A DNA stretch of 64,000 nt from Massilia violaceinigra (lineage in GTDB: Bacteria > Pseudomonadota > Gammaproteobacteria > Burkholderiales > Burkholderiaceae_D): the NCBI RefSeq assembly GCF_002752675.1, contig NZ_CP024608.1, positions 3,782,001 to 3,846,000 of the forward strand. Reading direction: 5' to 3'. A program made the translations under genes and the position numbers. Of this stretch, positions 37,939 through 46,664 are shown piece after piece. Each line of letters starts with the position of its first letter. Positions within the stretch are counted from its first letter, which is position 1. The notes under the pieces were generated by a model. It searched no databases, was not told the origin of the DNA, and saw only the letters and a program-made list of their open reading frames with translations.

Positions 37939-38319
37939 ATGCAGCCCTTTGACTTCCTGATCCCCAGGCGCCCCGTTTCATTACAGACGAAGAATCGCAG
38001 GAATCTTCAAGTGTGGAAGGTTTTCGTCCAACGTCAAGCAAGGATGGTCTGGGTCGCAGGCCGTCCGCCAGTGTCATCCTGTGCGTTGAGGTGCACGATC
38101 GTCTATCTTTGCGGCAGCGCTCCGGCGGACGTCGACAACATCGAGAAACCAATTCAAGATGCACTTGTCGGATTAGTCGTTGATGACGATATTCAGGTAT
38201 CCGACGTCGACAGCCATCGCCGCTTCTTGCGTGACCCGATCGACGCCACAGTCCTGCCATTTCTGCTTCGTGCGGGAATTGCCCGGGGGGACGGAGTGCG
38301 TATATGTAAGGATATCTGA
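37939..38319 (+). CDS. RusA-like endonuclease family protein
   Basis: 126 aa. The core APADVDNIEKPIQDALVGLVVDDDIQVSDV (residues 61–90) has the Asp spacing of RusA Holliday-junction resolvases (D66-N67 ... K70-P ... D74-A-L ... D82-D-D ... D89). The N-terminal FLIPRRPVSLQTKNRRNLQVWK resembles relatives. It is cytoplasmic. It lies 24 bases before the AHJR-like nuclease gene, apparently one operon. RusA-type proteins usually come from phages or accessory loci. The start has no clear ribosome site. Confidence 0.7.
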   Translation: MQPFDFLIPRRPVSLQTKNRRNLQVWKVFVQRQARMVWVAGRPPVSSCALRCTIVYLCGSAPADVDNIEKPIQDALVGLVVDDDIQVSDVDSHRRFLRDPIDATVLPFLLRAGIARGDGVRICKDI

Positions 38320-38343
38320 TGCGCAAGATCTGAGGAGCTATTT

Positions 38344-39026
38344 ATGAATACCGCTGCGAACACCTTTTACGAGGATCGGCTGGAGACGCTGGCGAGTGCC
38401 TATGCAAACGATGGCTATGCCGTTGTAAAACACCCTGCGGCTGAGCAGCTTCCGTTTGATCTGTTCGGGTATGTGCCAGACCTGCTTGCCATCAAGGGCG
38501 ATTCCGGACTGATCGTGGAAGCGAGGACGAGTGCCGCCTGCACTTCGGTCGATCATTTTCACGCAATTGCCCAGGAAATCGCCGAACATCCCGGATGGCG
38601 ATTCGTGCTGGTGACGGTCGATGATGCCGACGTTGCGAACCTGCCCGACCGGGCCGGCGATCTACCGACGTGGGCGCAGTTGATCGAGAAGTTGAACCAG
38701 GTTGACGCGCTGGTGGACGACGGCGCGTTGGAACCCGCGTACTCTACTTGGGGAGTCTGTTCGAGGTAGCGCTCCGCAAGCGGGCGATTGATCAACATAT
38801 CCCGATTGAACGCTTTCCTCCAGCGATGCTTCTGGATCACCTGTATTCGCAGGGCGAGGTATCGGTGGATGACATCGATTTTTTCCATGAACTGATGAAT
38901 ATCCGCAATCGGATCGCCCATGGGGCGAATGCGACGCTCGACGCTGGCATGGCACGCAAACTGGCGGAAGCGGTAAGAAAGCTGGTGACCGAGGAATGGA
39001 ATGAAACGCCGCCACAACAGGGCTGA
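38344..39026 (+). pseudogene. AHJR-like restriction endonuclease-fold protein, frameshifted
   Basis: GGAG before ATG. Frame 1 (38344–38769) encodes a PD-(D/E)xK-like domain (FDLFGYVPDLLAIKGDSGLIVEARTS, AEHPGWRFVLVTVDD). At about 38749–38754 (TGGGG) the homologous frame shifts, and frame 3 continues SLFEVALRKRAIDQHIPIERFPPAMLLDHLYSQGEVS ... MNIRNRIAHGAN to 39026. Restoring one base gives a continuous ~227-aa protein. The expected E-x-K is E59-A-R61, so the catalytic Lys may also be lost. A sequencing error in the G-run remains possible. Confidence 0.72.
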
Positions 39027-39205
39027 CAGTAACTGGCAGGCTGTCGACAGCGACGCATCTAGCGCACCGCTTGGGTAAGCGCAGCACCCACGCATCGGCA
39101 ATTTCTGCCTCAAACGAGCTACCCGGCAAACTCGGCGACTGCATAGGCAAAGCGGGCGGAAGCACGTATAGTTGAGATATCAATCATGCTCACTGTCCCG
39201 CTCCC

Positions 39206-40234
39206 ATGAAAAAACGCTTGTCTGTTCTCCTGTTGGCCTGTGCCAGTACGTGCGCAACGGCGGGCCCGGAAACCATCGTCGACTGTCGCGATCCTGACCA
39301 CCCGGTTCCGAATATGCCCTGGCTGCCGGACGGGGCCAAGACCAACGCATGTCACCAGACGCTCATCGGCGCCGGACTCAATGCCAACTACGACGTCATT
39401 ACCAACGGTGTTGCCGCGTGGCGCGACGGCTTGCTGAGCGCTGTGCGCGACCAGCATGCATCCGCGGCATTTCAGCAGCAGGCGTATCCGGCCGGCGACT
39501 GGCTCGAGCACGGCAGTACCGGCCAGGCCGGCGAACTGTGGTGGGGACGGACCGGGCGCTATCACGTCATCGCCGGCCAGGAAAGCTTCAAGCGCTTGCA
39601 AAGGGAAATGCGGCTGTTGCCGGTGCGCGAGCAGATGGCGATGAGCGCCTGGGCCACCCAACGCCTGATGGCGCAGGTCAGCAAGAAACCCATGCCGCGC
39701 CAGCCCGGCGACACGAAGTACATGATGTTCACCAAGCCGTCGATCAATTACCGCCAGTTCGGCGCCACCACGGCCACCTTTGAGGGTGGTTATGGCGGCG
39801 ACGGACAGGTGCCGCCAAGCGCGGTGCAGGACGCCCGCATTACGCTGCAAACGTCCCCGGTGGTCAGCGGCACGCTGACCTTCACGCTCAACGTGGACGG
39901 AAAGCGGCGCGCGTTCAGCGTTCCTCTGATGGTCACGCCGGAAACAGAATATCGGATTCATGCGGCGGCGCCGACGCTGGTCAACGGCGCGCCGGTCGAG
40001 TGCCGCAAACGCCCGCCACCGAGGCAACCGATGGGCGACGCATGCGAGTATGGCGTGGCCGTGCCGGCCAGCCAGTACGATCCGCCGCCGGAGCGCTATG
40101 ACGCGCTGGGCGCCTTCTTCGGCGACCGTGCCGGCATGGTGGGCGTGCGCTTTCGCCTGACCCTCAACATCAAGGAGCGCAACCGGAGGGAGACCGTGGT
40201 CACCGGCGCGATTGCGCTGCGTGCCGAACCATAG
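39206..40234 (+). CDS. Secreted hypothetical protein, 342 aa
   Basis: Signal peptide at residues 1–19 (CASTCATA/GPE). The mature protein has four or five Cys (VDCRDP, NACHQT, VECRKR, GDACEYG) able to form disulfides. The first half is helical (ITNGVAAWRDGLLSAVRDQHASAAFQQQ); the C-terminal half is beta-rich (RITLQTSPVVSGTLTFTLNVDGKRRAF ... RFRLTLNIKERNRRETVVTGAIAL). I do not recognise the family. No neighbour suggests a role. Confidence 0.65.
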   Translation: MKKRLSVLLLACASTCATAGPETIVDCRDPDHPVPNMPWLPDGAKTNACHQTLIGAGLNANYDVITNGVAAWRDGLLSAVRDQHASAAFQQQAYPAGDWLEHGSTGQAGELWWGRTGRYHVIAGQESFKRLQREMRLLPVREQMAMSAWATQRLMAQVSKKPMPRQPGDTKYMMFTKPSINYRQFGATTATFEGGYGGDGQVPPSAVQDARITLQTSPVVSGTLTFTLNVDGKRRAFSVPLMVTPETEYRIHAAAPTLVNGAPVECRKRPPPRQPMGDACEYGVAVPASQYDPPPERYDALGAFFGDRAGMVGVRFRLTLNIKERNRRETVVTGAIALRAEP

Positions 40235-40304
40235 CGTGCCGCGTCAGCGGGTTGGCGTTGACTCGCTGTCGGCGTCACCTGGCAGCCGGTCCTGAACGGC
40301 TGTG

Positions 40305-40526
40305 TTATTTGCTGGCCGGTGCGCCCGGATGTCGAGATTGCCAAGCTGCCATCTCGATCCTGTAGCGATCCATCGCATCGTCGTACAGATCGAATACGCA
40401 GGGCGTGCAGCCGCTGCGGCAGCAATCCTCCAGGCCGGGCTGGACCGGTGGCAGCGGAGCGGATTCTTGCCGGGAGGCTGCCTTGGCAACCGTCGCGATG
40501 CCCTTGGACGAAGACTTACGCGGCAT
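40305..40526 (-). CDS. Oxidoreductase-like domain protein, 73 aa
   Basis: Contains PGLEDCCRSGCTPCVFDLYDDAMDRYRIEMAAWQSRHP, the signature of the small oxidoreductase-like family (C-C-x-S-G-C-x-P-C-V-x-D-x-Y). Four Cys could hold a metal or Fe-S site; function is not established. A Lys/Ser-rich N-terminus (MPRKSSSKGIATVAK) precedes it. It is the last gene after blaI and the short frame at 40516–40584. Confidence 0.85.
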   Translation of the reverse strand: MPRKSSSKGIATVAKAASRQESAPLPPVQPGLEDCCRSGCTPCVFDLYDDAMDRYRIEMAAWQSRHPGAPASK

Positions 40527-40584
40527 ATGCGAGCAGTCCCTCCATCAGCGACAACGACGCGTCGCGGTTCAGGTCGATGTTCAC
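40516..40584 (-). CDS. Possible leader peptide, 22 aa
   Basis: A GTG with GAGGA six bases upstream opens a 23-codon frame (MNIDLNRDASLSLMEGLLAY...) that starts 10 bases after blaI and overlaps the start of the oxidoreductase-like gene by 11 bases. It may be a coupling leader or a remnant of a lost gene. Support is only the ribosome site and position. Confidence 0.25.
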   Translation of the reverse strand: MNIDLNRDASLSLMEGLLAYAA

Positions 40585-40594
40585 GCGACTGTCC

Positions 40595-40975
40595 TCACTT
40601 TTCCTGATCCAGGATCGCCTGAATCTCGGCCCGTTCGCGCGCGCTCACATGGCCGCGCAACGCCGCCAGCACCAGTTCCTTGCCGGACCCCGAAAACGCC
40701 TTGTGGATCAGTTCCTTGATCAGGCTGGTCTGGAGCGAATCCTGCGGCTGCGCCGGCGCGTACACATGCGCGCGGGCGCTTTCGTCGCGCGTGAGCAAGC
40801 CCTTGGTGTGCATCAGCTGGAGCAGGCGCAGCACGGTCGCGTACGCCATGTCGGGACGGCTGGCCACAGCCGCCTGGTGCACCTGTTTGGCGCTGGCCGG
40901 GCCGAGTTGCCACAGCAGGCGCAGCATCTCCAGTTCCGATGCGGTGGGCTTGGGGGTGGCGGACGGCTCGGACAT
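40595..40975 (-). CDS. BlaI/MecI/CopY family transcriptional regulator
   Basis: 126 aa. Winged helix: TASELEMLRLLWQLGPASAKQVHQAAVASRPDMAYATVLRLLQLMHTKGLLTRDESARAHVYAP, then a helical dimer/protease region (LIKELIHKAFSGSGKELVLAALRG). Such repressors bind inverted repeats and are often inactivated by a BlaR-type sensor protease; none is adjacent here. A perfect 9-bp inverted repeat lies 23 bases upstream of the ATG. Confidence 0.9.
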   Translation of the reverse strand: MSEPSATPKPTASELEMLRLLWQLGPASAKQVHQAAVASRPDMAYATVLRLLQLMHTKGLLTRDESARAHVYAPAQPQDSLQTSLIKELIHKAFSGSGKELVLAALRGHVSARERAEIQAILDQEK

Positions 40976-40997
40976 GGGGGAAGGTACTGGTGGGAAT

Positions 40998-41023
40998 GCA
41001 TCTAGAATAAATTATCTAGATGC
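40998..41023. promoter_or_regulatory. Inverted repeat upstream of blaI-type gene, likely operator
   Basis: GCATCTAGA (40998–41006), spacer ATAAATTA, TCTAGATGC (41015–41023). The perfect arms and AT-rich centre, just before a repressor gene, suggest autoregulation. It does not match the TACAnTGTA site of classic BlaI/MecI. Confidence 0.6.
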
Positions 41024-41034
41024 GAAAGTCCAGT

Positions 41035-41715
41035 TCAGATCTCCGACCACATCCGCAGCAGGTTGTGATAATGCCCGGTCAGGCCGACCGTTTCCTCGGT
41101 ATCGCCAAGGCGGGCGCGCAGGCGAACGATGGTCTGGTCGAGTTCGAGCAGCATGGCGCGGCGGCCATCGTCGCGCACCATGCTTTGCACCCAGAAAAAG
41201 GAGCAGACGCGGCTGCCGCGCGTGACCGGCTCGACTTTGTGCACACTGGACGAAGGGTAGACGATCATGTCGCCTGCCGGCAATTTGACTTCATGCACGC
41301 CGTAGGTATCGTTGATGATCAGTTCGCCGCCATCGTAGTCCTCGGGCTCGCACAGGAACAGGGTGCAGGACAGGTCGGTACGCAGCGGCAAGGCGCTGCC
41401 AGCCACGTTGCGCACGGCGCCGTCCACGTGTGCGCCGTAGTGTTCGCCGCCGGTGTAGCGGTTGAACAGCGGCGGCACGGTGCGCAGGGGCAGGGCGGCG
41501 GCGAAGTAGAGGGGATTGGTGGCCAGAGCCGCGAGGATGATGCGGCCCAGTTCAGCAGCCACGGGACCGTTGTCGGGCAGTTGCTGGTTGTGCTTGACCT
41601 GCGCGCCCTGGGCTCCGACGGTGGCACGGCCGTCGGTCCAGTCGGCGTTGTCGAGCGCCAGGCGCATGGTGGCGACCTGGTCGGGACTGAGCACGTGGGG
41701 AATATGGAGCATCAT
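41035..41715 (-). CDS. Fe(II)/2-oxoglutarate-dependent PKHD-type hydroxylase (PiuC/YbiX)
   Basis: 226 aa from ATG 41715, the usual family length; a longer frame is rejected. Iron ligands His-x-Asp in [16 protein letters not shown] and His in [17 protein letters not shown], with the Arg that binds 2-oxoglutarate. N-terminus [18 protein letters not shown]. These genes usually accompany TonB siderophore receptors, as here, and are iron-repressed. The natural substrate is unknown. Confidence 0.92.
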   Translation of the reverse strand: MMLHIPHVLSPDQVATMRLALDNADWTDGRATVGAQGAQVKHNQQLPDNGPVAAELGRIILAALATNPLYFAAALPLRTVPPLFNRYTGGEHYGAHVDGAVRNVAGSALPLRTDLSCTLFLCEPEDYDGGELIINDTYGVHEVKLPAGDMIVYPSSSVHKVEPVTRGSRVCSFFWVQSMVRDDGRRAMLLELDQTIVRLRARLGDTEETVGLTGHYHNLLRMWSEI

Positions 41716-41749
41716 GGCAATAAATGGTGGCGAAGGAAGTGGAAAGCCA

Positions 41750-41788
41750 AACACCGTCATGCCTGCCAGTGGCGGACATGACGGTGTT
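41750..41788 (-). terminator. Hairpin between TonB receptor and PKHD gene
   Basis: Perfect 12-bp arms AACACCGTCATG / CATGACGGTGTT around a 15-base loop, 20 bases after the receptor stop. The following T-tract on the minus strand is short (TTTGGCTTT), so termination may be partial and allow readthrough to the hydroxylase gene. Confidence 0.6.
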
Positions 41789-41808
41789 CGACGATGCCGG
41801 TAATGCGT

Positions 41809-44100
41809 TTAGAAGCGGAAGTTCGCCGTCAGACTCGCCGAGCGTGGCGCGCCTGGCGTGTAGCGATAACCGCTCTTGTTAATCTGCGCAATGTACTCCT
41901 TGTCCGCCAGGTTGTACACGTTCAGCTGCACGTCCAGGTTCTTGCTCACGCTGTACGACGCCATCGCATCGACCACCCAGTACGCATCGGCATACGCCGG
42001 CGTGCCGACCGCGCCGTCGGCGCCGCGCAGCAGCTTGCCGACATAACGCGCGCCGCCGCCCACTTTCAGGCCCATCGGCAGAGTGTACGAGGTCCACGAG
42101 GTGAACGCATCTTTCGGCGTGTAGTTCAGGCTATTGATCCCGCTGGCGGTCACGATCTTGCCGTTGCTCACTTCGGTATCCATGCGGGCATAGCCGGCGC
42201 TTACCAGCCAGTTGCGTGCCACTTCACCCGTCACGCCCAGTTCGATGCCTTTGACTTGCTTGCGCCCGGTCTGGTAGTACACCAGGTCCACCGGATCTTG
42301 CTCGAGCTCGTTCTTGACCGTGGTGCGGTACAGCGCCGCCGTGACCGACAGCTTTTGCTTGAGGAAATCCCACTTGGTGCCGATTTCGGTCGTGGTCGAT
42401 TGCTGCGCATTGTATTTCGGGTTCGATGCGCTGTTGGCCGACGCCGACAAGGCCATGTTGGTGCCCGGCGGGTTCTTCGACGTCGCCAGCAGCGCGTACA
42501 CGCTGCTGTCGGCAGTCGGTTTGTACAGCGCCGACACCTTGCCGTTGCCCACCGTGTCGCTCAGCTTGAGCGTGGTCGGCAGCAGGGTGCCCACCGGCAG
42601 CGCCGGATTGGCGGCGGCGGTCGACAGGCTGGTCGCGTTGTAGTTCACGTTGAAGTGGTCCATGCGGGCGCCCACGTTGAAGATCCACTTCTCGCCCAGC
42701 TTGATGGTGTCGAACAGGTACACGCTCTGGGTGTCGACCTTCGAGTTGGTGCTCACGCCATTGCGCACCAGGTTCAGGCCGGTGATTGGCGAGGCGGGAT
42801 TGGGCGCGTACAGCGAATCGACCGTCATCGTGCCCGCGCCAAGGTAGCCGTAGGTGGTCTGTTCTTCGCTGGTCAGCTCCAGCCCGCCCACGAAAGTGTG
42901 CTTCATGCCGCCCAGTTCCAGGCCCACCGTGGCCACGCTCTGGTTGGTGAGGATCGAGTTGGTCTGGTCCTTGACGGTGCGGGTGCCGCGCGTGATGGTC
43001 CAGCTGGCCGGGTCGTTCGGGTTCGGCGTTTTCAGGTTGGCGCTGTTGCCCATGAACGCGGTCAGCAGGTAATCCTGCGACGTCTTGCCGTAGCGCGTCG
43101 TGTTCTGCAGCTTGACGTTCGGCGAAAAATCATGCTCGACCTTGGCGGTGAACATGTCGGCCGTGACTTCGTCGTAGTCGGTCACGGAACCGTAGAAATT
43201 GCCCGGATCGACGCGCGGCGCGCTGGTCAGGAAAGTGCGCGCGTCCGGGCTCTTGTAGCCAGGCAGGCCGATGGTCGGCACGCCGCCGTTGGGCACGTTG
43301 TCCTGTTCCACATGCAGGTAGTTCAGGTAGGCGCGGGTCGGGCTGTTCAGGCCGAATGCGATCGAAGGCGCCAGCGCCCAGCGCTGGTCCTTGACGACAT
43401 CGCGCCCCGCAACGCCGCTGTCCTGGGCCAGCGCGTTCAGGCGCAGGGCGATGCCTTTTTCGGCGTTCAGCACCTGGGCGTAATCGACCGTGGCGCGCTT
43501 TTGCTTGCCGCTGCCGGCGATCACCGAGCCGGTCGTGCCGGACTCCATCACAGCTTGCTTGGTCACCATGTTGACCGAGCCGGTCGGCGACGCGCGTCCG
43601 GTGTCGGTGCCGGCCGGGCCCTTGAGCACGTCGAGCTGCTCGACGTTGAACACGTCGCGCGAGATCGAGCCGATGTCGCGCACGCCATCGACAAAAATGC
43701 TGGTCGACGAATCGAAGCCGCGCATGTAGATGCTGTCGCCGGTGGTCGTGTTGCCGTTTTCCCCGAGGAAGAAGGCGCCCACGCCGGGCGTGTTGCGCAG
43801 CGCTTCGGTCAGGGTCACCGCGCCTTGCTGCTGGATCAGTTCTTTCTTGATGACGGTGACCGATTGCGCGGTGTTGATCAGCAGTTCAGTGTATTTCGGC
43901 GACGCGGCGCGCTCGGCCTTGAAGTCGTTGACGGTCTCGTCGCCGGTTTTGCTGACGACCTGGACTTCCGGCAGGGTGCGTGCCTGGGGGGCGTCGGCGG
44001 CAGCGTGGGCAGCCACCGGCACCAGCAGCGCGGCAAGCGCGACGCTCATGTGTTGATTGAAACGGGATTGCGCGTGCTTGCGGCTTTTGATCGGTGCCAT
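41809..44100 (-). CDS. TonB-dependent catecholate-type siderophore receptor (Fiu-like)
   Basis: 763 aa from ATG 44100. Signal peptide ending AAHAAA near residue 34. Plug domain: PEVQVVSKTGDE, TAQSVTVIKKELIQQQGAVTLTEALRNTPGVG, SIYMRGFDSSTSIFVDGVRD, NVEQLDVLKGPAG. A 22-strand barrel follows, ending in YTPGAPRSASLTANFRF with the C-terminal Phe of outer-membrane proteins. A Fur box lies 110 bases upstream. It imports ferric siderophore with TonB energy; the Fiu-like class is judged from the plug sequence and the neighbouring PKHD gene. Confidence 0.93.
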   Translation of the reverse strand: MAPIKSRKHAQSRFNQHMSVALAALLVPVAAHAAADAPQARTLPEVQVVSKTGDETVNDFKAERAASPKYTELLINTAQSVTVIKKELIQQQGAVTLTEALRNTPGVGAFFLGENGNTTTGDSIYMRGFDSSTSIFVDGVRDIGSISRDVFNVEQLDVLKGPAGTDTGRASPTGSVNMVTKQAVMESGTTGSVIAGSGKQKRATVDYAQVLNAEKGIALRLNALAQDSGVAGRDVVKDQRWALAPSIAFGLNSPTRAYLNYLHVEQDNVPNGGVPTIGLPGYKSPDARTFLTSAPRVDPGNFYGSVTDYDEVTADMFTAKVEHDFSPNVKLQNTTRYGKTSQDYLLTAFMGNSANLKTPNPNDPASWTITRGTRTVKDQTNSILTNQSVATVGLELGGMKHTFVGGLELTSEEQTTYGYLGAGTMTVDSLYAPNPASPITGLNLVRNGVSTNSKVDTQSVYLFDTIKLGEKWIFNVGARMDHFNVNYNATSLSTAAANPALPVGTLLPTTLKLSDTVGNGKVSALYKPTADSSVYALLATSKNPPGTNMALSASANSASNPKYNAQQSTTTEIGTKWDFLKQKLSVTAALYRTTVKNELEQDPVDLVYYQTGRKQVKGIELGVTGEVARNWLVSAGYARMDTEVSNGKIVTASGINSLNYTPKDAFTSWTSYTLPMGLKVGGGARYVGKLLRGADGAVGTPAYADAYWVVDAMASYSVSKNLDVQLNVYNLADKEYIAQINKSGYRYTPGAPRSASLTANFRF

Positions 44101-44208
44101 CTGCTTCTCTTCTTCGACGTAGGGTGGGCGCCGGCGCCCGAACATGCGCACCGGTGGGCATAAATTGCCAACAACCTGGTCATTTTAGGAGAAATGTAAA
44201 ACCATGTA

Positions 44209-44239
44209 AATGAGAATCGTTATCAACACGATTCTCATT
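44209..44239 (-). promoter_or_regulatory. Fur box upstream of the TonB receptor
   Basis: TGAGAATCGTTATCA (44211–44225) matches the 7-1-7 Fur consensus at 13 of 15 positions. It lies within a larger perfect repeat AATGAGAATCG (44209–44219) / CGATTCTCATT (44229–44239), so two overlapping Fur dimers are likely. Iron repression of the receptor is expected. Confidence 0.88.
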
Positions 44240-44300
44240 ATTATTTGACAAATAGATCAAAACTATTCGATGTGCATATTTACGCACGTGAAAATTGGCG

Positions 44301-45647
44301 TCAGTACACGTCACGCCGGTAGCGGCCGCTGTCGTCGAGCATGGCCATTGTGTCGCCGCCGAGCACCGTTTCAAGGGTCGCGTGCACCGCCCCGGCCATG
44401 CCTTGCAGGCTGCCGCAGACATAGATGGCCGCGCCCGCATCCACCCACGCGCGCAGCTGCGCGGCTTGCGCCTCGAGCGCGTGCTGGACGTAGCGCGCGC
44501 TTCCCCCATCGCGCGAAAACGTCAGGCTGAGCGTCTCGAGCATGCCGGCCTGCCGCCACACCGCGATATCGGCGGCGCAGTACAGGTCATGCGCTTCATT
44601 GCGTTCGCCGAAGATCAGCCAGTTGCGCGCCTCGCCCGCATCGGCGCGGCTTTTCAGGTGCGCGCGCAGGCCGGCGATGCCGGTGCCGTTGCCGATCAAA
44701 ATCAGCGCCCGCCCGGCGTTCTCGCCGATGCGAAAGCGCTTGTGCTGGCGCACGCGCAGCAGTACCGCATCGCCTTCCCGCGCTTCGCGGCACAGCCAGC
44801 CGGAGGCCAGCCCCAGGCTGCCGTCGTCGCGCACGTGCAAGCGCACCAGCAGCGACAGGCAGCCTTCGGCCATGGTCGAGGCAATCGAATACTCGCGCGG
44901 ATAATCCGGCTCGCCCGGCGCGCTTACTTGCACCAGGTCGCCCGCTTCCCAGCCGGGCAAGTCGCCGGAAGCGGGCAGCAGGTCGATGCGGTACACCGGC
45001 GCACCCGCGCTGCCCGGGTTGAGCAGGTGGCGCGCGGCGACGCGCCAGTCACCGTACGCTGGCGCGCTCCAGTCGGGGGCGTCGCTGGTGCCCGCAAGGT
45101 GGCTCAGGTGATGCTGCCAGGCGTCGATGGCGGCGGCGCGCCCGCGGTCCACCTCCACCCGCTCGAACAGCGCCTGCGCGCCGCGCGCCCGCAAGGCGTC
45201 ATCGAGAAGGCGCCCGAAGCCGCAGTAATTGACGTAGCTGCTGTCGCCCAGCGCCAGCACGGCGTAATGCAGCTGGCCGAGCGCAAGACCGGGCTGGTCG
45301 AGCAGGCGGGCCAGGCGCGCCGCGCTGTCGGGCGCGTCGCCCTCGCCATAGGTGCTGGCGATGAACAGGATGCGCGCGGCGCCGCGCAAGGTGGCCTCAT
45401 CCAAGTGCTCGACGCTGATCGCGCGCGCCGACAGGCCGCCCGTGCGCAGGGTCGCCGCGGTGTGTTCGGCCAGCGCTTCGCCGGTGCAGGTCTGGCTGGC
45501 ATAGGCCACCAGCCAGTCGGCGTTGCCGGCATCGACGTCCTGGCGCAGGCCGCGGCGCGCGCGCAGCAGCGCCAGGCACATGCCCGCATAGGCCGCCACG
45601 GCGACAGCCGCGCCGCCCCAGCGCACCGGATCGACACTGATCATCAT
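44301..45647 (-). CDS. Membrane-anchored flavodoxin/NADPH reductase (sulfite-reductase-alpha-like)
   Basis: 448 aa from ATG 45647, which overlaps the apbE stop (ATGATG). An N-terminal transmembrane helix (about 10–28, WGGAAVAVAAYAGMCLALL) precedes a flavodoxin domain (VAYASQTCTGEALAEHTA; FIASTYGEGDAPDSAARLARLL; LALGDSSYVNYCGFG). An FAD/NADPH reductase domain follows (REYSIAS; LILIGNGTGIAGLRAHL; GERNEAHDLY; AIYVCGSLQGMAGAVHATL). It should take electrons from NADPH to FAD and FMN on the cytoplasmic face. Last gene of the Fur-box operon; likely ferric-reductase electron donor. Confidence 0.88.
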   Translation of the reverse strand: MMISVDPVRWGGAAVAVAAYAGMCLALLRARRGLRQDVDAGNADWLVAYASQTCTGEALAEHTAATLRTGGLSARAISVEHLDEATLRGAARILFIASTYGEGDAPDSAARLARLLDQPGLALGQLHYAVLALGDSSYVNYCGFGRLLDDALRARGAQALFERVEVDRGRAAAIDAWQHHLSHLAGTSDAPDWSAPAYGDWRVAARHLLNPGSAGAPVYRIDLLPASGDLPGWEAGDLVQVSAPGEPDYPREYSIASTMAEGCLSLLVRLHVRDDGSLGLASGWLCREAREGDAVLLRVRQHKRFRIGENAGRALILIGNGTGIAGLRAHLKSRADAGEARNWLIFGERNEAHDLYCAADIAVWRQAGMLETLSLTFSRDGGSARYVQHALEAQAAQLRAWVDAGAAIYVCGSLQGMAGAVHATLETVLGGDTMAMLDDSGRYRRDVY

Positions 45648-46654
45648 TGCAGCAGTTCCTGATAAGCGCTGGAGACGACTTCGCGCAGGCCGCCGCTTTG
45701 CCGCAGCAGAAAGCGCGCGGCCAGGTGCCGGCTTTCGGCGAAGGCCAGGCCCTCGTCCGGGCCGAGCACCGACAGCGCGGTCGACAGCGCATCGGCCGCC
45801 ATGCATTCGGTGTGCAGCACGGTGACCGAGGCCACGTCGTTGCGGATCGGCGTGCCGGTGCGCGGGTCGAGCGTGTGCGAGGCGCGCCGGCCGCCATGCT
45901 CGAAGTAGCGCCGGTAGTCGCCGGAGGTGGCAATGGCCAGCCCGTGCAGCGCCACCGTGGTCTGGCCCGCGCCGCCGCCGGCATCGGGCACGCCTTCCAG
46001 CGCGACCCACCACGGCTGGCCGTCGGCCTTGGTGCCGGCGCCGCGCAATTCGCCGCCGATTTCAACCAGATAGTGATGCAAGCCCTGCGCTTCCAGGCAG
46101 CGCGCCAGCAGGTCGACCGCGTAGCCCTTGGCCACCGACGACAGGTCGATCCGCACGCCGCCCGGCTGCAGCGCGCGCCGGCTGCCGGCGTCGAGCCGCA
46201 TGCGCTGGCGGTCGCCGCGCGCCACGATGGCCGCGCTGGCAGCCGGCAGCGGCGCGTAAAAATTGGCTTCGTTGTAGCGCTGGCGGGCGCCGAAGCCCCA
46301 GGCGTCGACCAGCGCGCCGGCGCACGGATCGTAGGCGCCGCCGCTGGCCTCGGCCACCTCCAGCGCGTAGCTGAGCACCGTGAAAAATTCATCCGGCAGG
46401 CGATGCCAGTTGCCTGCCGGGGCGCTGTTAAAGCGGCTCAGGTTCGAGTCGCGTTCCCAGTGGCTCATTTGCGCCACCACCAGGTCGAGCTGGCGCTGCA
46501 GGTCTTCCAGCAAGGCCGCCCGGGCGCCGCCCGGGGCCATCACGCGCGCCGACCAGCTGGTGCCCATGGTGCTGCCGCCAAGGTCGTGCAGCGTGCTTGC
46601 GCGCGGCGGCAGGGCCGGCGCAATCGCGAGGGGGACGAGAACGTGGCGTCGCAT
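45644..46654 (-). CDS. apbE: FAD:protein FMN transferase ApbE
   Basis: 336 aa. TMGTSWSARVM, MSHWERDSNLSRFN, FGARQRYN, GGVRIDLSSVAKGYAVDLLARCL, YLVEIGGELRGAGTKADGQPWWVALEGV and SHTLDPRTGTPIRND are the ordered ApbE motifs. The enzyme transfers FMN from FAD to Thr in exported proteins with a D-x-x-[S/T]-G-A-[T/S] motif. Such a motif exists in the DUF2271 protein two genes upstream. The short N-terminal hydrophobic stretch (LVPLAIAPALPP) fits export. The 3' end overlaps the reductase gene. Confidence 0.95.
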   Translation of the reverse strand: MRRHVLVPLAIAPALPPRASTLHDLGGSTMGTSWSARVMAPGGARAALLEDLQRQLDLVVAQMSHWERDSNLSRFNSAPAGNWHRLPDEFFTVLSYALEVAEASGGAYDPCAGALVDAWGFGARQRYNEANFYAPLPAASAAIVARGDRQRMRLDAGSRRALQPGGVRIDLSSVAKGYAVDLLARCLEAQGLHHYLVEIGGELRGAGTKADGQPWWVALEGVPDAGGGAGQTTVALHGLAIATSGDYRRYFEHGGRRASHTLDPRTGTPIRNDVASVTVLHTECMAADALSTALSVLGPDEGLAFAESRHLAARFLLRQSGGLREVVSSAYQELLQ

Positions 46655-46664
46655 CTGCTCTGGC

